Counted from the first letter of the stretch, positions 9,825 through 18,303 are shown. The stretch is 64,000 bases of DNA from Candidatus Hadarchaeales archaeon (GCA_038736355.1 JAVYML010000001.1:396252-460251), one strand, 5' to 3'. The notes: generated from the letters alone by a model not told the origin. Translations and numbers: made by a program.

Positions 9825-10210
9825 GGAAGGAAGAGGTAATGGGTGGTGGTGGGAAGCTTTCTCCTCACTTCCAAGAGCTCAGGACGATAGATGACCAGTT
9901 CCCCACCCCCCACCTCCTTCCCCAGCAGCTTCCCTATCGCCCTTGCCCCCAGTTTCTCCCCTATCCTCACCGCCCCCCTACCCAAGCCCGGATCCAGGAC
10001 TAGGAGGATGGGGAGTCTCAGGAGTTCCCTCTCCTCCTCCGGAACCAGTTTGGCGAGGAGCTCCAGCTCCTCCCTTTTGAAAACTAGGAAATCCCCGTTG
10101 GTCAGGGGAACACCCGGCCTCTCGCTGGAAAGGGCTTGCCTGAGGGAAATCCTTTCCTTCGGAAAGGGGGAATTGAGCTTGGCCAGCTCAGCCTTGAGTA
10201 CTTCCTCCAC
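9821..10210 (-). CDS. UPF0216 (DUF61) family archaeal protein
   Basis: 129 residues. RPGVPLTNGDFLVFKREELE, LRLPILLVLDPGLGRGAVRI and VIYRPELLEVRRKLPTTTHY match the UPF0216/DUF61 family found only in archaea; its function is unknown. The GTG start at 10208-10210 overlaps the end of atpD by 23 bases, so it is transcribed with the ATP synthase genes. The link to the ATPase may be only operon convenience. Confidence 0.8.
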   Translation of the reverse strand: MEEVLKAELAKLNSPFPKERISLRQALSSERPGVPLTNGDFLVFKREELELLAKLVPEEERELLRLPILLVLDPGLGRGAVRIGEKLGARAIGKLLGKEVGGGELVIYRPELLEVRRKLPTTTHYLFLP

Positions 10211-10841
10211 CTCCCTCCCTCCTCTCGAGCATGGCCTTAATCCTCTTCAACCTGAAGAAGTGCTCCCTTTCCATTTCGTCCAGCCTCATCGCTATGAACT
10301 TGAGTGCCGCCTCCAGTCTCGGGATGAGGATATACTCCAAGGCGTTGACCCTCCTCCTCGTCCTCTCCAGTTCCCAAGCCAGGGCCCTAGCGGCTTCCTC
10401 GAGTTCTGCCACCTCCACCAAGAGCTTGAGGGCCCTCTCGAAGTCCTCCGAAGCCCTATCCAGAAGGGAGGGGGAAGGATGGAGGGAATATCCTCTCCCA
10501 AAAGCGTTGCGCACCGTTTCACCCATTTCCACCATGGGCACGGGTACCCCCATGATGTACCTCAGGGAGGTTTCCAGGCCCACTTCCTTCCTCGCTTCCC
10601 TTGCCGCCTGTTCGGTCTCGGCCGTTCCCCAGACCGCCATGCAGGCGGAAAGGGAAAGATGGGCCCTGGCCAGTTGCTCGAAGGCCTTCTCCCTCGCCTC
10701 GTATACCTTTCTCAGAACCTCGAAGAACTCCATCACCAGAGCATCCATTTTTTCCCTGAGGAGATCGTGGCCTCTCTTGGCTAGGGCTATCCTCCTCCTC
10801 AGCTTGAGAAGCTCCATCCTGGTGGGAGAGAGGGCCATCAT
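10188..10841 (-). CDS. atpD: A-type ATP synthase subunit D (central stalk)
   Basis: 217 residues, a mostly helical coiled-coil stalk subunit. LSPTRMELLKLRRRIALAKRGHDLLREK is the conserved N-terminal coiled coil, and the C-terminal arm (RRVNALEYILIPRLEAALKF) pairs with it. It overlaps atpF by four bases. In most archaea atpD follows atpB; here it follows atpF because atpA-atpB sit on the other strand. Confidence 0.93.
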   Translation of the reverse strand: MMALSPTRMELLKLRRRIALAKRGHDLLREKMDALVMEFFEVLRKVYEAREKAFEQLARAHLSLSACMAVWGTAETEQAAREARKEVGLETSLRYIMGVPVPMVEMGETVRNAFGRGYSLHPSPSLLDRASEDFERALKLLVEVAELEEAARALAWELERTRRRVNALEYILIPRLEAALKFIAMRLDEMEREHFFRLKRIKAMLERREGGGGSTQG

Positions 10842-11176
10842 TCCTCTTCCCTCCTCAGCACCACCTCCGCCCCCACCGTTCTCTTGACCATTTCCTCCAG
10901 CTCATCCCTTTCGGGACGGTAGCCCCTTCCATCCGGGATCCTGAGCACCATCGGAAAAGGACCCTTTTCCCTCACCATCCTCTCAAACTCCTCCCCCAGC
11001 TCCTCCGCCACCCTGTGGGTGAGGAGGATGAGACCCACCTTCTCCTCCTTAAGCAAATCCCTGAGGAGCTTAAGGGTCTCTTCCTTGGAGGAGTGGAGAT
11101 ACACCCTGCTCACCCCAGCCAGGGCGAAGCCCACCACCGTCTCCCTTTCCCCCACCACGACCACTTCACGCCTCAA
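10838..11176 (-). CDS. atpF: A-type ATP synthase subunit F
   Basis: 112 residues, a small Rossmann-like stalk subunit. VVVGERETVVGFALAGV and VGLILLTHRVAEEL are family signatures. The end of the protein (RTVGAEVVLRREEE) is slightly longer than many homologues. TTG start at 11174-11176, overlapping atpC by 11 bases. It contacts subunits D and B in the rotor stalk of the family. Confidence 0.92.
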   Translation of the reverse strand: MRREVVVVGERETVVGFALAGVSRVYLHSSKEETLKLLRDLLKEEKVGLILLTHRVAEELGEEFERMVREKGPFPMVLRIPDGRGYRPERDELEEMVKRTVGAEVVLRREEE

Positions 11177-12284
11177 GTCCAGGCACCCTCACGAGCAGTT
11201 CCTTTATGCGTTCGGGTGGCGCCCCCTCCAGTTTGAGCCTGAGCAGGAGATGGAGGTTCCTCACCTCCACCTCCTTCCTCCTCACGTACGAATAGATGGG
11301 GGCAAGCGTGAAGGGTTTGGTGAGGGAGGCCCATCTGCAGAGCCTGAGGTGTTCCTCCTCCAGCGCCCTTTCCAGCGGGAAGAGGTCCCCCGCCTCCAGC
11401 TGGGGGAGGAGGGGGGAGAGGATCCTTCCGTAGGGGGTGTGGGAGAGGAGCTCCACACAGGTCCTGAGGTCCTCGGCGGAGATGAGGGCCTTCAAGAGTT
11501 CCTCCCCGAGCTGGTAGGGTGGACGGAGGCGTATTACGAGGGCATCTATCCTTTCCGGTGGAACCCCTTCCCTCTTCAGTCTGAGGATGAGCCTGAGGTT
11601 GAGGGAATCTATCTCGAAACCCACGAGGGGAACCAGAACGGACCTCTGCGCCTTCTTCCCCACCACCTCCTCCCAAAGGCGCGAATAATAGTGACGGTCG
11701 AGGGCGAAGAGGAGGGGGGAGAGACCTTCCCTCCCATATTCCTCCAGGGCGGAGGAGAGCACCCCGTAATACTCGCTCTCCTTCAGGAATTCCAGCAACT
11801 GTTCTAGGGTCTCGGCGGAAGCGAGGAACTCCAATCTTTCTTTGGGGAGGGTGGGACAGGGGAGGAGGCGCTTCCTCCTCTCCTCCTTGGATTCCTTCAG
11901 ATGGAGGGAAGTGAGGATGGCCTTCAGGTTCCAAACCTCCATTCTGGCCAAGATCCTGCGTACGGTCTCCCTCCTTTCCTCCGGCACCATTCCCAGGAGT
12001 TCCGCCAGCCTACCGCTGGAGACCTCGAGGAGGGACCTCTCCAGTTCCATCGGATCCATGCTCTCGGGGAGGGGATAACCCGCCTCACCCAAGGAGGACC
12101 TGAGCTCCTCGAACCTTTGAACTTCCGCCAGCTCCAACAGTCGGGCCTCGGGGAAGAGTTTGGCCTCCCAAGTACTCACCACCGCATTGCAGTAGAGGTA
12201 TCCGACCGTCCTCCTGGCGTGTAGGATGACCAGGAGGAAGAAGAAACCCACGAGGAAGAAAACGAGGAGGGGAACGGCGAGCAT
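11166..12284 (-). CDS. atpC: A-type ATP synthase subunit C with an N-terminal membrane helix
   Basis: 372 residues. Repeated three-helix modules (for example LNLRLILRLKREGVPPERID and VRNLHLLLRLKLEGAPPERI) form the funnel that joins the central stalk to the proteolipid ring. Residues 2-23 (LLVFFLVGFFFLLVIL core) form a clear membrane helix before the soluble domain (VGYLYCNAVVSTWEAKLF). Some archaeal C subunits carry such a helix. Start ATG 12282-12284 overlaps the atpE stop by one base, which supports translating the helix. Confidence 0.9.
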   Translation of the reverse strand: MLAVPLLVFFLVGFFFLLVILHARRTVGYLYCNAVVSTWEAKLFPEARLLELAEVQRFEELRSSLGEAGYPLPESMDPMELERSLLEVSSGRLAELLGMVPEERRETVRRILARMEVWNLKAILTSLHLKESKEERRKRLLPCPTLPKERLEFLASAETLEQLLEFLKESEYYGVLSSALEEYGREGLSPLLFALDRHYYSRLWEEVVGKKAQRSVLVPLVGFEIDSLNLRLILRLKREGVPPERIDALVIRLRPPYQLGEELLKALISAEDLRTCVELLSHTPYGRILSPLLPQLEAGDLFPLERALEEEHLRLCRWASLTKPFTLAPIYSYVRRKEVEVRNLHLLLRLKLEGAPPERIKELLVRVPGLEA

Positions 12285-12895
12285 CAGGATCCTTCGAAGA
12301 GAAGCTTGGCAACCCTCACGCGGAGGGTTTCCCTCTCCCTCCTCATCCTGTTTTCTAGGGTCTCGTCGAGCTCTATCCTTCCATCCTTGGACCTCAGCCT
12401 TATCCCGCCGAGGGTTTCCAGTGGTCCACCGAAGGAAAGCCTTACCCCTTCCAGCCTCCTCACCAGCTCCTCCTCCCTTTCCTTCAGCCTCCGTAGATCC
12501 CTCTCGTTGGCTTCCACCACCACTTCCGTCGAACCCAATCCCTTACATGCCCTCACGGTGAGCTCCACCAAGTCCCTTTCGTATTCCTTGGAAGAAACGT
12601 ACTTCCTCAGCCTCTCCTCCGCCTTCCTGAAGACCTCCTCTATCAACTCTTCCTTCTTCTTCAGTATTTCCTTCCTCCCCTCCACCCTTCCCTTCGCCAC
12701 CCTCTCCTCGTACTGCTGTCTGGCCTTCTCCCTCATCCTCCCCAGTTCTTCCTCCCCTTCCCTCCTTCCCTCCCCTTCAGCCATCTCCAGCAGGGAGGAG
12801 GCTTCCTTCCTAGCCCTTTCCAGAATCTCCTCGGCCCTCTTTCTGGCCTCACCCAAGATATCCTGGGCTATCAGCTGGGCCCCCCTCTCCGCCAT
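12284..12895 (-). CDS. atpE: A-type ATP synthase subunit E (peripheral stalk)
   Basis: 203 residues. Residues 1-110 are a right-handed coiled coil rich in Arg/Glu/Ala (ARKRAEEILERARKEASSLL), and the C-terminal globular part holds GGIRLRSKDGRIELDETLEN, the E-subunit signature that binds the top of the catalytic head. Pairs with subunit H in the peripheral stalk. It lies 12 bases after atpK. Confidence 0.93.
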   Translation of the reverse strand: MAERGAQLIAQDILGEARKRAEEILERARKEASSLLEMAEGEGRREGEEELGRMREKARQQYEERVAKGRVEGRKEILKKKEELIEEVFRKAEERLRKYVSSKEYERDLVELTVRACKGLGSTEVVVEANERDLRRLKEREEELVRRLEGVRLSFGGPLETLGGIRLRSKDGRIELDETLENRMRRERETLRVRVAKLLFEGS

Positions 12896-12907
12896 TTCCT
12901 CCCTCCT

Positions 12908-13378
12908 TCACAAGGCCCCTATGAAGGTCAGGAGAAGGATGGTGGCGAGGAGTCCCAGGATGGCGTAAATCTCCACCATCACCGTGTACATCATGCCAGC
13001 CGCGAAAACCTCAGGTCTCTTGGCGAAGGAAGTGGCACTGGCCGAAGCCACCATTCCCTGCGGGTAAGAGGTGAAGCCCTGGAGGATGGAGGGTATGGCC
13101 GCACAGAGAACCGCCAATCCCGCTACTTCCGGTTTAACCGCTGCCCCCTTCGAAAGCCCAGTGCCCAAGATGATGAGGAAACCGGCCACGAAGCCATAGA
13201 AACCCTGCGTCCCAGGCATCACCTCGTACACGAAGACCCTGTATGCCTTTTTGGGATCCTCCCCCGCAATGGCTGCACAGGTAACACCGGTCATGCCCAC
13301 TCCGAGTCCTGCCATTACTCCGGGTACGGCAATGGCGAGGGAAGCCGCTAGAACCACCCAAACGCCTTCTGCTACCAT
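12908..13378 (-). CDS. atpK: A-type ATP synthase proteolipid (rotor ring) subunit, two fused hairpins
   Basis: 156 residues with four membrane helices, i.e. two c-type hairpins in one chain (the 16-kDa type). The first hairpin carries PGTQGFYGFV with T57 and Q58, the second PQGMVAS (Q107) and VEIYAILG (E136). Spacing from Q107 to AKRPE matches the Na+-binding K subunit of Enterococcus hirae from memory (T64, Q65, Q110, E139). Only the second hairpin has the ion-binding carboxylate. I infer Na+ coupling. Start ATG 13376-13378. Confidence 0.93.
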   Translation of the reverse strand: MVAEGVWVVLAASLAIAVPGVMAGLGVGMTGVTCAAIAGEDPKKAYRVFVYEVMPGTQGFYGFVAGFLIILGTGLSKGAAVKPEVAGLAVLCAAIPSILQGFTSYPQGMVASASATSFAKRPEVFAAGMMYTVMVEIYAILGLLATILLLTFIGAL

Positions 13379-13379
13379 T

Positions 13380-15401
13380 TTATCTCCTCTTTACTCGTGT
13401 GAACATCCTTTTAACCTTGAAGGGTGAGAACTTTTCCCCTCCTCCCTCGTAGAACTTCGAAAAGAACTCCACGTAGTGGAGACGCATGGTATGGATGAAG
13501 GCCCCAAGGCTCTGTACGAAGAGGTTGAAACAGTGTCCCAAGAAAAAGACCAAGACCAACACGGCGAGGAAGAGGATGACCAGAACGGGGGAAATTCCCT
13601 GCAAGGGGGGAGCTATGCTCTCGTAGATCCAGCCCAAGATGTAGTTGATGGCGAAGGCTATGATGCTCGAGGAAATGCAGAGGGCGGTAAGCCTGGTGTA
13701 GGAGGCGGCATCCGCCACCAAACCCGTAATGCCGTAGGCGAAGTTGACGGAACTACCCACTCCGGAGAGAAGGGAGCCGGCGGTGAGGGCCGAACCCAGC
13801 ATACCCAGGAAGAGTCCCAGGTAGAAGAGGAGTCTGAAGAGCGGGACGGGGGAGGGAGCGGGGGAAAGGGGGCTGAAGGCCTCCACCAGGCTCAGCTTGG
13901 GAAAGCTGAAGGAAAGACCGAATTCCCTGAGACCCACGCCCAGGGAGCAAAGGGCCAAACCGAAGAAACCGAGCACCAAGAAGAGCTGGGGGAGATGCAC
14001 TAGGAAGAGTCTGGTCCATTCCTTCCTGAACGCATCCTTCAAACAGGCTCCCCCCACCACTCCCCACACGATCTGAAGGATGCCCAGGAAGACCGCGAGC
14101 TTGAGGATGGGGATGGGATTCTTCAGGGGATCCACCCAAAGGGGAGGGGCCCTGCCAAAGAGCCCACCGAACCATCCTCCCAGTAAGCACCCAACGGGAA
14201 CGGTGAGAAGGGAACCGGCGAGCACGATCTTCCTGAGCCTGGGAGGGAAGATCTTCGCCACCCAAAGGCCCGAGCCCATGACCAAAGCGAGGAGGAGGCC
14301 ATAGGCTGCATCGGAAAGGCAGATGGCGAAGAAGAGGGGAAAGGTCAGGGCGAGATAGGGGGTGGGATCCACCTCATCGTAGCGGGGAAGGCCATAGGTC
14401 TCGGTAAGGAGTTCGAAGTTCCTGAGGCCCGGAGGATTCTCCAGTTTCACGGGTGCCTCTCCCTCGGGTTCGTAAGTACGGAAGATCATCCTGCCGGAGG
14501 TGAGGGAACGAAGGAGGCCCTCCAAGCCCTCCTCCCTTGCGGGTACCCATCCTTCCAGAAGAACCGTGCTTTCGGTGTATCCCAAGAGGGAGGAGGCCCT
14601 GAGCCTCTCCACGTGGATCTCCAACAATTCCATCAGGGAACTCACCTCCCCGGCCCATTTCTTGGCCAGCTCCCTCCTCTTCCCCTCCAGCTCCTCCCTC
14701 TTCCCCTCCAGCCTTCCCAGTTCTTCCTCGATCTTTTTGAGAGCCTCCACCGGAGTCTCTTCCAGCGGAGGAAGCTCGAGGAGCTCCAACTCGAACCTGT
14801 AGATCAGGGGAGAAAGTTTCTGTTTCTCTCCTGTCCTACAAACCACCACCACCGTCCTCTTTTCCCCCTTCCCGACACTCCTCACGATGGCCCTCCCCTC
14901 CAGTGCCCCCTCCACCTCCCTGGAAAAGTTCACCACCTTCTCCGCCGCCATCCTTCCCACCAAAACGTGGATTTCCTGGGTGGAACGGAGGAGGTTCATC
15001 GGAACCTCCAGCTCCCTTATCCCCTCCAAGAGTTCCCTCCTCTTCAGGAGTTCTTCCCTCTCCCTCTCCAGTTCTTGCCAGGCGGACTTGAGGGGTCCCC
15101 ACTTGTCCTCCAGCTTTGAGAGGAGTTTTTCCGCCCTCTTCGCCGTTTGTTCCCCCGAGAGGGGTTTCACCTCGACCGGTCTGGAGGGGGGTCCCAGTGC
15201 CTCGTGTATCTCCCTCAACCTCACTAGGAGGGAAGAAAGTCTTTGCAGCTCCTCACCCGGAAACCTCCTACCCACCGCTGGCTCCGTCACTTCCTTGAGT
15301 TGAACCACACCCCTTTCATGCAGGGCTTCCAACACCCTTTCCCTGAAACGCTGGGGGAAGAGGACCCTGAACCTCCTCATCCTACAGGGTCTGAGCATCA
15401 T
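13380..15401 (-). CDS. atpI: A-type ATP synthase subunit I (membrane stator, a subunit)
   Basis: 673 residues. The N-terminal half (to ~330) is cytoplasmic and coiled-coil rich; the C-terminal half holds about seven to eight membrane helices, with YDEVDPTPYLALTFPLFFAI and SYTRLTALCISSSIIAFAIN typical of the a-subunit ion channel, and QSLGAFIHTMRLHYVEFFSK near the end. ATG start at 15401 overlaps atpH by four bases. A start at Met8 (MRRFRVLFP) is also possible. Confidence 0.94.
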   Translation of the reverse strand: MMLRPCRMRRFRVLFPQRFRERVLEALHERGVVQLKEVTEPAVGRRFPGEELQRLSSLLVRLREIHEALGPPSRPVEVKPLSGEQTAKRAEKLLSKLEDKWGPLKSAWQELEREREELLKRRELLEGIRELEVPMNLLRSTQEIHVLVGRMAAEKVVNFSREVEGALEGRAIVRSVGKGEKRTVVVVCRTGEKQKLSPLIYRFELELLELPPLEETPVEALKKIEEELGRLEGKREELEGKRRELAKKWAGEVSSLMELLEIHVERLRASSLLGYTESTVLLEGWVPAREEGLEGLLRSLTSGRMIFRTYEPEGEAPVKLENPPGLRNFELLTETYGLPRYDEVDPTPYLALTFPLFFAICLSDAAYGLLLALVMGSGLWVAKIFPPRLRKIVLAGSLLTVPVGCLLGGWFGGLFGRAPPLWVDPLKNPIPILKLAVFLGILQIVWGVVGGACLKDAFRKEWTRLFLVHLPQLFLVLGFFGLALCSLGVGLREFGLSFSFPKLSLVEAFSPLSPAPSPVPLFRLLFYLGLFLGMLGSALTAGSLLSGVGSSVNFAYGITGLVADAASYTRLTALCISSSIIAFAINYILGWIYESIAPPLQGISPVLVILFLAVLVLVFFLGHCFNLFVQSLGAFIHTMRLHYVEFFSKFYEGGGEKFSPFKVKRMFTRVKRR

Positions 15402-15706
15402 CCCACCAGGGCCTTCAGGAGTTCCTTCACCGCCTCCTCCATCCTTTCCCTGGCCCTTTTCTCTATCCTCTGCTTCTCCTTCTCCGTCTCTTCCCTCAGT
15501 TTCTCCAGTTCCCTTTCCGCCTTCTCCTCGAACTTCCTCCTCAGTTCCTCCCCCTTCCTCCTCATCTCCTCCCTTATCTCCTCCCTCCTCCTCGCGGCCT
15601 TTTCCCTCGCCTCCTCCAAAAGCCTGGCGGCCTCCCTCTCCGCCCCTTCCACGATTTCCCTGGCCTTCTTCTCTGCTTCGAAAACTAGGCGTAGGTCCTC
15701 CTCCAA
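15398..15706 (-). CDS. atpH: A-type ATP synthase subunit H (peripheral stalk)
   Basis: 102 residues, almost entirely a charged coiled coil (VFEAEKKAREIVEGAEREA onward), as in archaeal AhaH. First gene of the minus-strand operon H-I-K-E-C-F-D. The TTG at 15704-15706 is the only in-frame start after an upstream TAG. A TTTTTAA element about 35 bases upstream is a plausible TATA box. Confidence 0.85.
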   Translation of the reverse strand: MEEDLRLVFEAEKKAREIVEGAEREAARLLEEAREKAARRREEIREEMRRKGEELRRKFEEKAERELEKLREETEKEKQRIEKRARERMEEAVKELLKALVG

Positions 15707-15795
15707 CCCATCAACCTGCTAAGATAGAGAAGGAAGTGTTAAAAAGATTACAAAGGAAAGGGGCTGAAGCAGCGAACCAAGCTTTGTCCCCTGGA

Positions 15796-16056
15796 TCACT
15801 CGAGATGGGTATCGAAGGCTGTGAGGGTGATGGTCTTCATGACGTTGGGGAGCTTCCTTATCGCGAGCACGGCCTTGTCTATTTCCTCATAACTGCCCTC
15901 CAGAACACAAACCACATCGTACTCCCCGTGCACGAAATCGGAGAGCTTCACGTTTGGAACCCTCTCTATTTCCGAAACCACCGAAGCTTCGTATCCAGGC
16001 CTGACCGTGACCAATACGTAAGCCCTCTTCTTGAAGGCCGCCAACCCTCCAGCCAT
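15796..16056 (-). CDS. Stand-alone Lrp/AsnC ligand-binding (RAM) domain protein
   Basis: 86 residues, with KRAYVLVTVRPGYEASVVSEI, GEYDVVCVLEGSY and LAIRKLPNVMKTITL forming the ferredoxin-like RAM domain of Lrp/AsnC regulators. No helix-turn-helix is present. Such small proteins bind amino acids or pair with full Lrp regulators. The ATG at 16054-16056 was chosen because family members begin there and TTTTAAAG lies ~25 bases upstream; a longer frame upstream runs antisense into adenylate kinase. Confidence 0.85.
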   Translation of the reverse strand: MAGGLAAFKKRAYVLVTVRPGYEASVVSEIERVPNVKLSDFVHGEYDVVCVLEGSYEEIDKAVLAIRKLPNVMKTITLTAFDTHLE

Positions 16057-16091
16057 CGTTATAGAATGGGCTTTCACCTTTAAAATCATTT

Positions 16092-16150
16092 GGGGCGCTC
16101 CGCACTCAACATCCTCATCACCCTTCAGCTCAGCCTCTTCATCGCGCCCC
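16092..16150 (-). ncRNA. Box C/D guide sRNA (candidate)
   Basis: 59 bases on the minus strand. In order: GGGGCGC stem, C box GCGATGA (16145-16139, sharing two bases with the stem), 10-base guide, D' box CTGA (16128-16125), 3-base spacer, perfect C' box GTGATGA (16121-16115), 12-base guide, D-like box CGGA (16102-16099), and closing stem GCGCCCC. Guide lengths and spacing fit archaeal box C/D sRNAs, which direct 2'-O-methylation. The D box is CGGA rather than CTGA. A TTTTTAATT element 16-25 bases upstream could be its TATA box. Targets were not identified. Confidence 0.7.
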
Positions 16151-16195
16151 AACCCCATCGGAAAAGTAATTAAAAAGCTTGATTCAGGGGTAAAG

Positions 16196-16834
16196 ATGAG
16201 GCTCATCATCTTTGGTCCTCCGGGCGCAGGAAAGGGAACGTACGGAAAGAAAATCTCTGAAAGGTATGGCATTCCCCACATAGCCTCTGGGGACCTGATA
16301 AGGGAGGAGATAGGAAAGGGAACTCCCCTGGGAAGGAAGTTCAAGGAATATGTGGAAAAGGGATTGCTGGGACCGGACGAGGATGTCATAGAACTCGTAA
16401 AGGAAAGACTTTCCCTTCCGGACTGTTCCAAGGGATTCATCCTGGACGGTTTTCCCCGGACGCTCCGCCAGGCGGAGACCCTCGAACTCCTCTGTCCCCC
16501 CGACCTCGTACTCAACCTCGACGTGGGGGAGGAAATCCTCGTGAAGAGGCTCTCTTCCCGCAGGATTTGCAGCAAATGTGGGGCCATCTACAACCTCGTC
16601 TCCCTTCCCCCCAAGGAGCCCGGGAAGTGTGATAGGTGTGGGGGGGAACTCTATCAACGGGAGGACGACAAACCCGAAGTCATCAGGAAAAGACTGGAGG
16701 AATACCAGAAATTGACCAAACCCCTCTTGGACTTCTACGCACGTAAGGGCATTCTGAAAACCATCACCCTGCATGAGGAAGTAGGGGTGGAGGAAGGTGT
16801 GGCAAGGGTGATGAAGGTTTTGGAAGGGAGATGA
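16196..16834 (+). CDS. adk: Adenylate kinase, bacterial-type with zinc LID
   Basis: 212 residues. Interconverts ATP + AMP and 2 ADP. IIFGPPGAGKGTYGKK is the P-loop, DGFPRTLRQAETLE the AMP/ATP contact, and the LID has two CxxC pairs (CSKCGAIYN and CDRCGGEL) that bind zinc. This is the long bacterial-type kinase rather than the AdkA type of methanococci and Sulfolobus. The ATG at 16196 starts the P-loop domain; any longer reading would run through the sRNA. A TAATTAAAAAG element 20-30 bases upstream is a likely TATA box. Confidence 0.95.
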   Translation: MRLIIFGPPGAGKGTYGKKISERYGIPHIASGDLIREEIGKGTPLGRKFKEYVEKGLLGPDEDVIELVKERLSLPDCSKGFILDGFPRTLRQAETLELLCPPDLVLNLDVGEEILVKRLSSRRICSKCGAIYNLVSLPPKEPGKCDRCGGELYQREDDKPEVIRKRLEEYQKLTKPLLDFYARKGILKTITLHEEVGVEEGVARVMKVLEGR

Positions 16835-17305
16835 TCATTTTACCCTTATTCTTCCCACCCGAACATCTAGCAAACGATCGAACTTCAGCTTCCTGTTCCA
16901 TCCCCTCTTTTCTAGGACGCCCATGAAGCTGAAGCCCACCACTTTACCTCCCTTCTTCAAAAGGGAGGGGAAGAGCCCCTTTATTTTTTCCACCTCCACT
17001 CCGCTCGCTGGAAGGGCCAAACCACCCATCACCACCAGGATGTCCGCCTTTCCTGGTTTGACCCTTCTCCCCGTCTGGAAACCGTAAGGTGACCTGTACC
17101 TCAGCTCCACCGCCTTTCCCGGCTCCCCGCCGGGGGCGAAGTAGAAGGAGTCTCCCAGGTCCCTGCAGGCGTACGCCAAGAGTTCGGCGAAGGGAAGACA
17201 GACGGCCTCGGAGCCCAAGAAAAGAATCTTCTTTCCGGTTCCAAACTCCTCCATCATCTTTCTAAAGGCCTTGGTCATTCCCGCTATCCCCTTCTGACCA
17301 CCCAT
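16835..17305 (-). CDS. DUF2124 family archaeal protein
   Basis: 156 residues. GIAGMTKAFRKMMEEFG, FLGSEAVCLPFAELLAYACR and DILVVMGGLALPASGVEVEK match DUF2124, an archaeal family with a Rossmann-like fold and no assigned function. Start ATG 17303-17305 keeps the conserved GIAGMTKAFR opening and follows GGGAGAAG. It converges on adk with adjoining stops and diverges from tRNA-Arg. Confidence 0.8.
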   Translation of the reverse strand: MGGQKGIAGMTKAFRKMMEEFGTGKKILFLGSEAVCLPFAELLAYACRDLGDSFYFAPGGEPGKAVELRYRSPYGFQTGRRVKPGKADILVVMGGLALPASGVEVEKIKGLFPSLLKKGGKVVGFSFMGVLEKRGWNRKLKFDRLLDVRVGRIRVK

Positions 17306-17346
17306 CTTCTCCCGCAGCTTAATACTCCCAGTCCCAAAAAAATAAG

Positions 17347-17423
17347 GGGCCCGTGGTCTAGCCTGGATAAGACACAGGCCTGCGGAGCCTGCAACTCGGG
17401 TTCGAATCCCGACGGGCCCGCCA
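17347..17423 (+). tRNA. tRNA-Arg (anticodon GCG)
   Basis: 77 bases including encoded CCA. Acceptor GGGCCCG pairs with CGGGCCC; anticodon stem CAGGC/GCCTG encloses CTGCGGA, anticodon GCG; T arm TCGGG-TTCGAAT-CCCGA. Discriminator G. No intron. It reads CGC/CGU arginine codons. Confidence 0.97.
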
Positions 17424-17466
17424 GTACAAACGGAAACCTTTTCAACCGTCATGCGTAGAAAAGGGG

Positions 17467-18303
17467 GTGAAGCTGGTCTTCTCGGAAAAGTGTCTGGAGT
17501 ACGGTAGCCCGTATCACCTGGAAAACCCGAGGAGACTGAAGAAGGCCTATGAAATCCTGAAGGAACTGGGGTACGAATTCGTGGAACCCAAACCCGCAAG
17601 CGAGGAGGACCTCCTCCTAGTCCACTCCAAGAGATACATAGATATCATAAAGAGCGGGAAGTTCTTCGACCCCGACACCCCCGCCTATCCCAACATCTAC
17701 GAATACGCCAGACTGGCTGTGGGAGGGGCCATCAAGGCCTCCGAGATCCAAGGTTTTTCCCTCATGCGTCCTCCCGGACACCATGCGGGAAGGAATGGAC
17801 TGGCACTGGGTGCACCCACCCTAGGCTTCTGCTACTTCAACAACATAGCCGTGGCTGTAAAGAAATTGGGCCTTTCCACCCTCATCGTGGACATAGACGG
17901 ACACCATGGAAATGGCACCCAGGAAATCTTCATGGGAGATCCCAAGGTAAGGTTCCTTTCCCTCCACAGGATGGGAATCTATCCGGGGACGGGATGGGAC
18001 TCCGGACCCAACTTCGTAAACATTCCTTTGGATGAGGTTGGAGATGAAGGTTACCTCAGATGCCTCGAAAAGGGACTGAGAAAGGTGAGGGCTGAGGAAT
18101 GCGAGGTGATAGGAATTTCCGCGGGTTTCGATTCCCACGCGGGGGACCTCTCCTCTCTCGGTCTCACCCCCGAAGGCTTCAGGAGGATAGGAAAGAAGCT
18201 TGCAGAATATGGAAAACCCATCTTTGGAGTGCTGGAGGGGGGATACGTGGGGGAGAACTTGGCCAGGAGTTTACACGCCCTCATCGAGGGACTGGAAGAC
18301 TAA
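17467..18303 (+). CDS. Histone-deacetylase-superfamily (HDAC/AcuC-like) hydrolase
   Basis: 278 residues, somewhat shorter than many family members. RPPGHHAGRN (H105, H106), GFCYFNNIAVA and DIDGHHGNGTQEIF supply the catalytic histidines and zinc ligands D144 and H146; the third aspartate is in SAGFDSHAGD. Family members hydrolyse acetyl-lysine, acetylpolyamines or other acetyl amides. GTG start at 17467 after AAAGGGG. A sirtuin-type deacylase is also in this window, so two unrelated deacylase types are present. Confidence 0.92.
   Translation: MKLVFSEKCLEYGSPYHLENPRRLKKAYEILKELGYEFVEPKPASEEDLLLVHSKRYIDIIKSGKFFDPDTPAYPNIYEYARLAVGGAIKASEIQGFSLMRPPGHHAGRNGLALGAPTLGFCYFNNIAVAVKKLGLSTLIVDIDGHHGNGTQEIFMGDPKVRFLSLHRMGIYPGTGWDSGPNFVNIPLDEVGDEGYLRCLEKGLRKVRAEECEVIGISAGFDSHAGDLSSLGLTPEGFRRIGKKLAEYGKPIFGVLEGGYVGENLARSLHALIEGLED

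Noticed and set aside
13476..14003. Plus-strand open frame opposite atpI
   Set aside because: Low-complexity Gly/Glu composition and antisense to a clear ATPase subunit.
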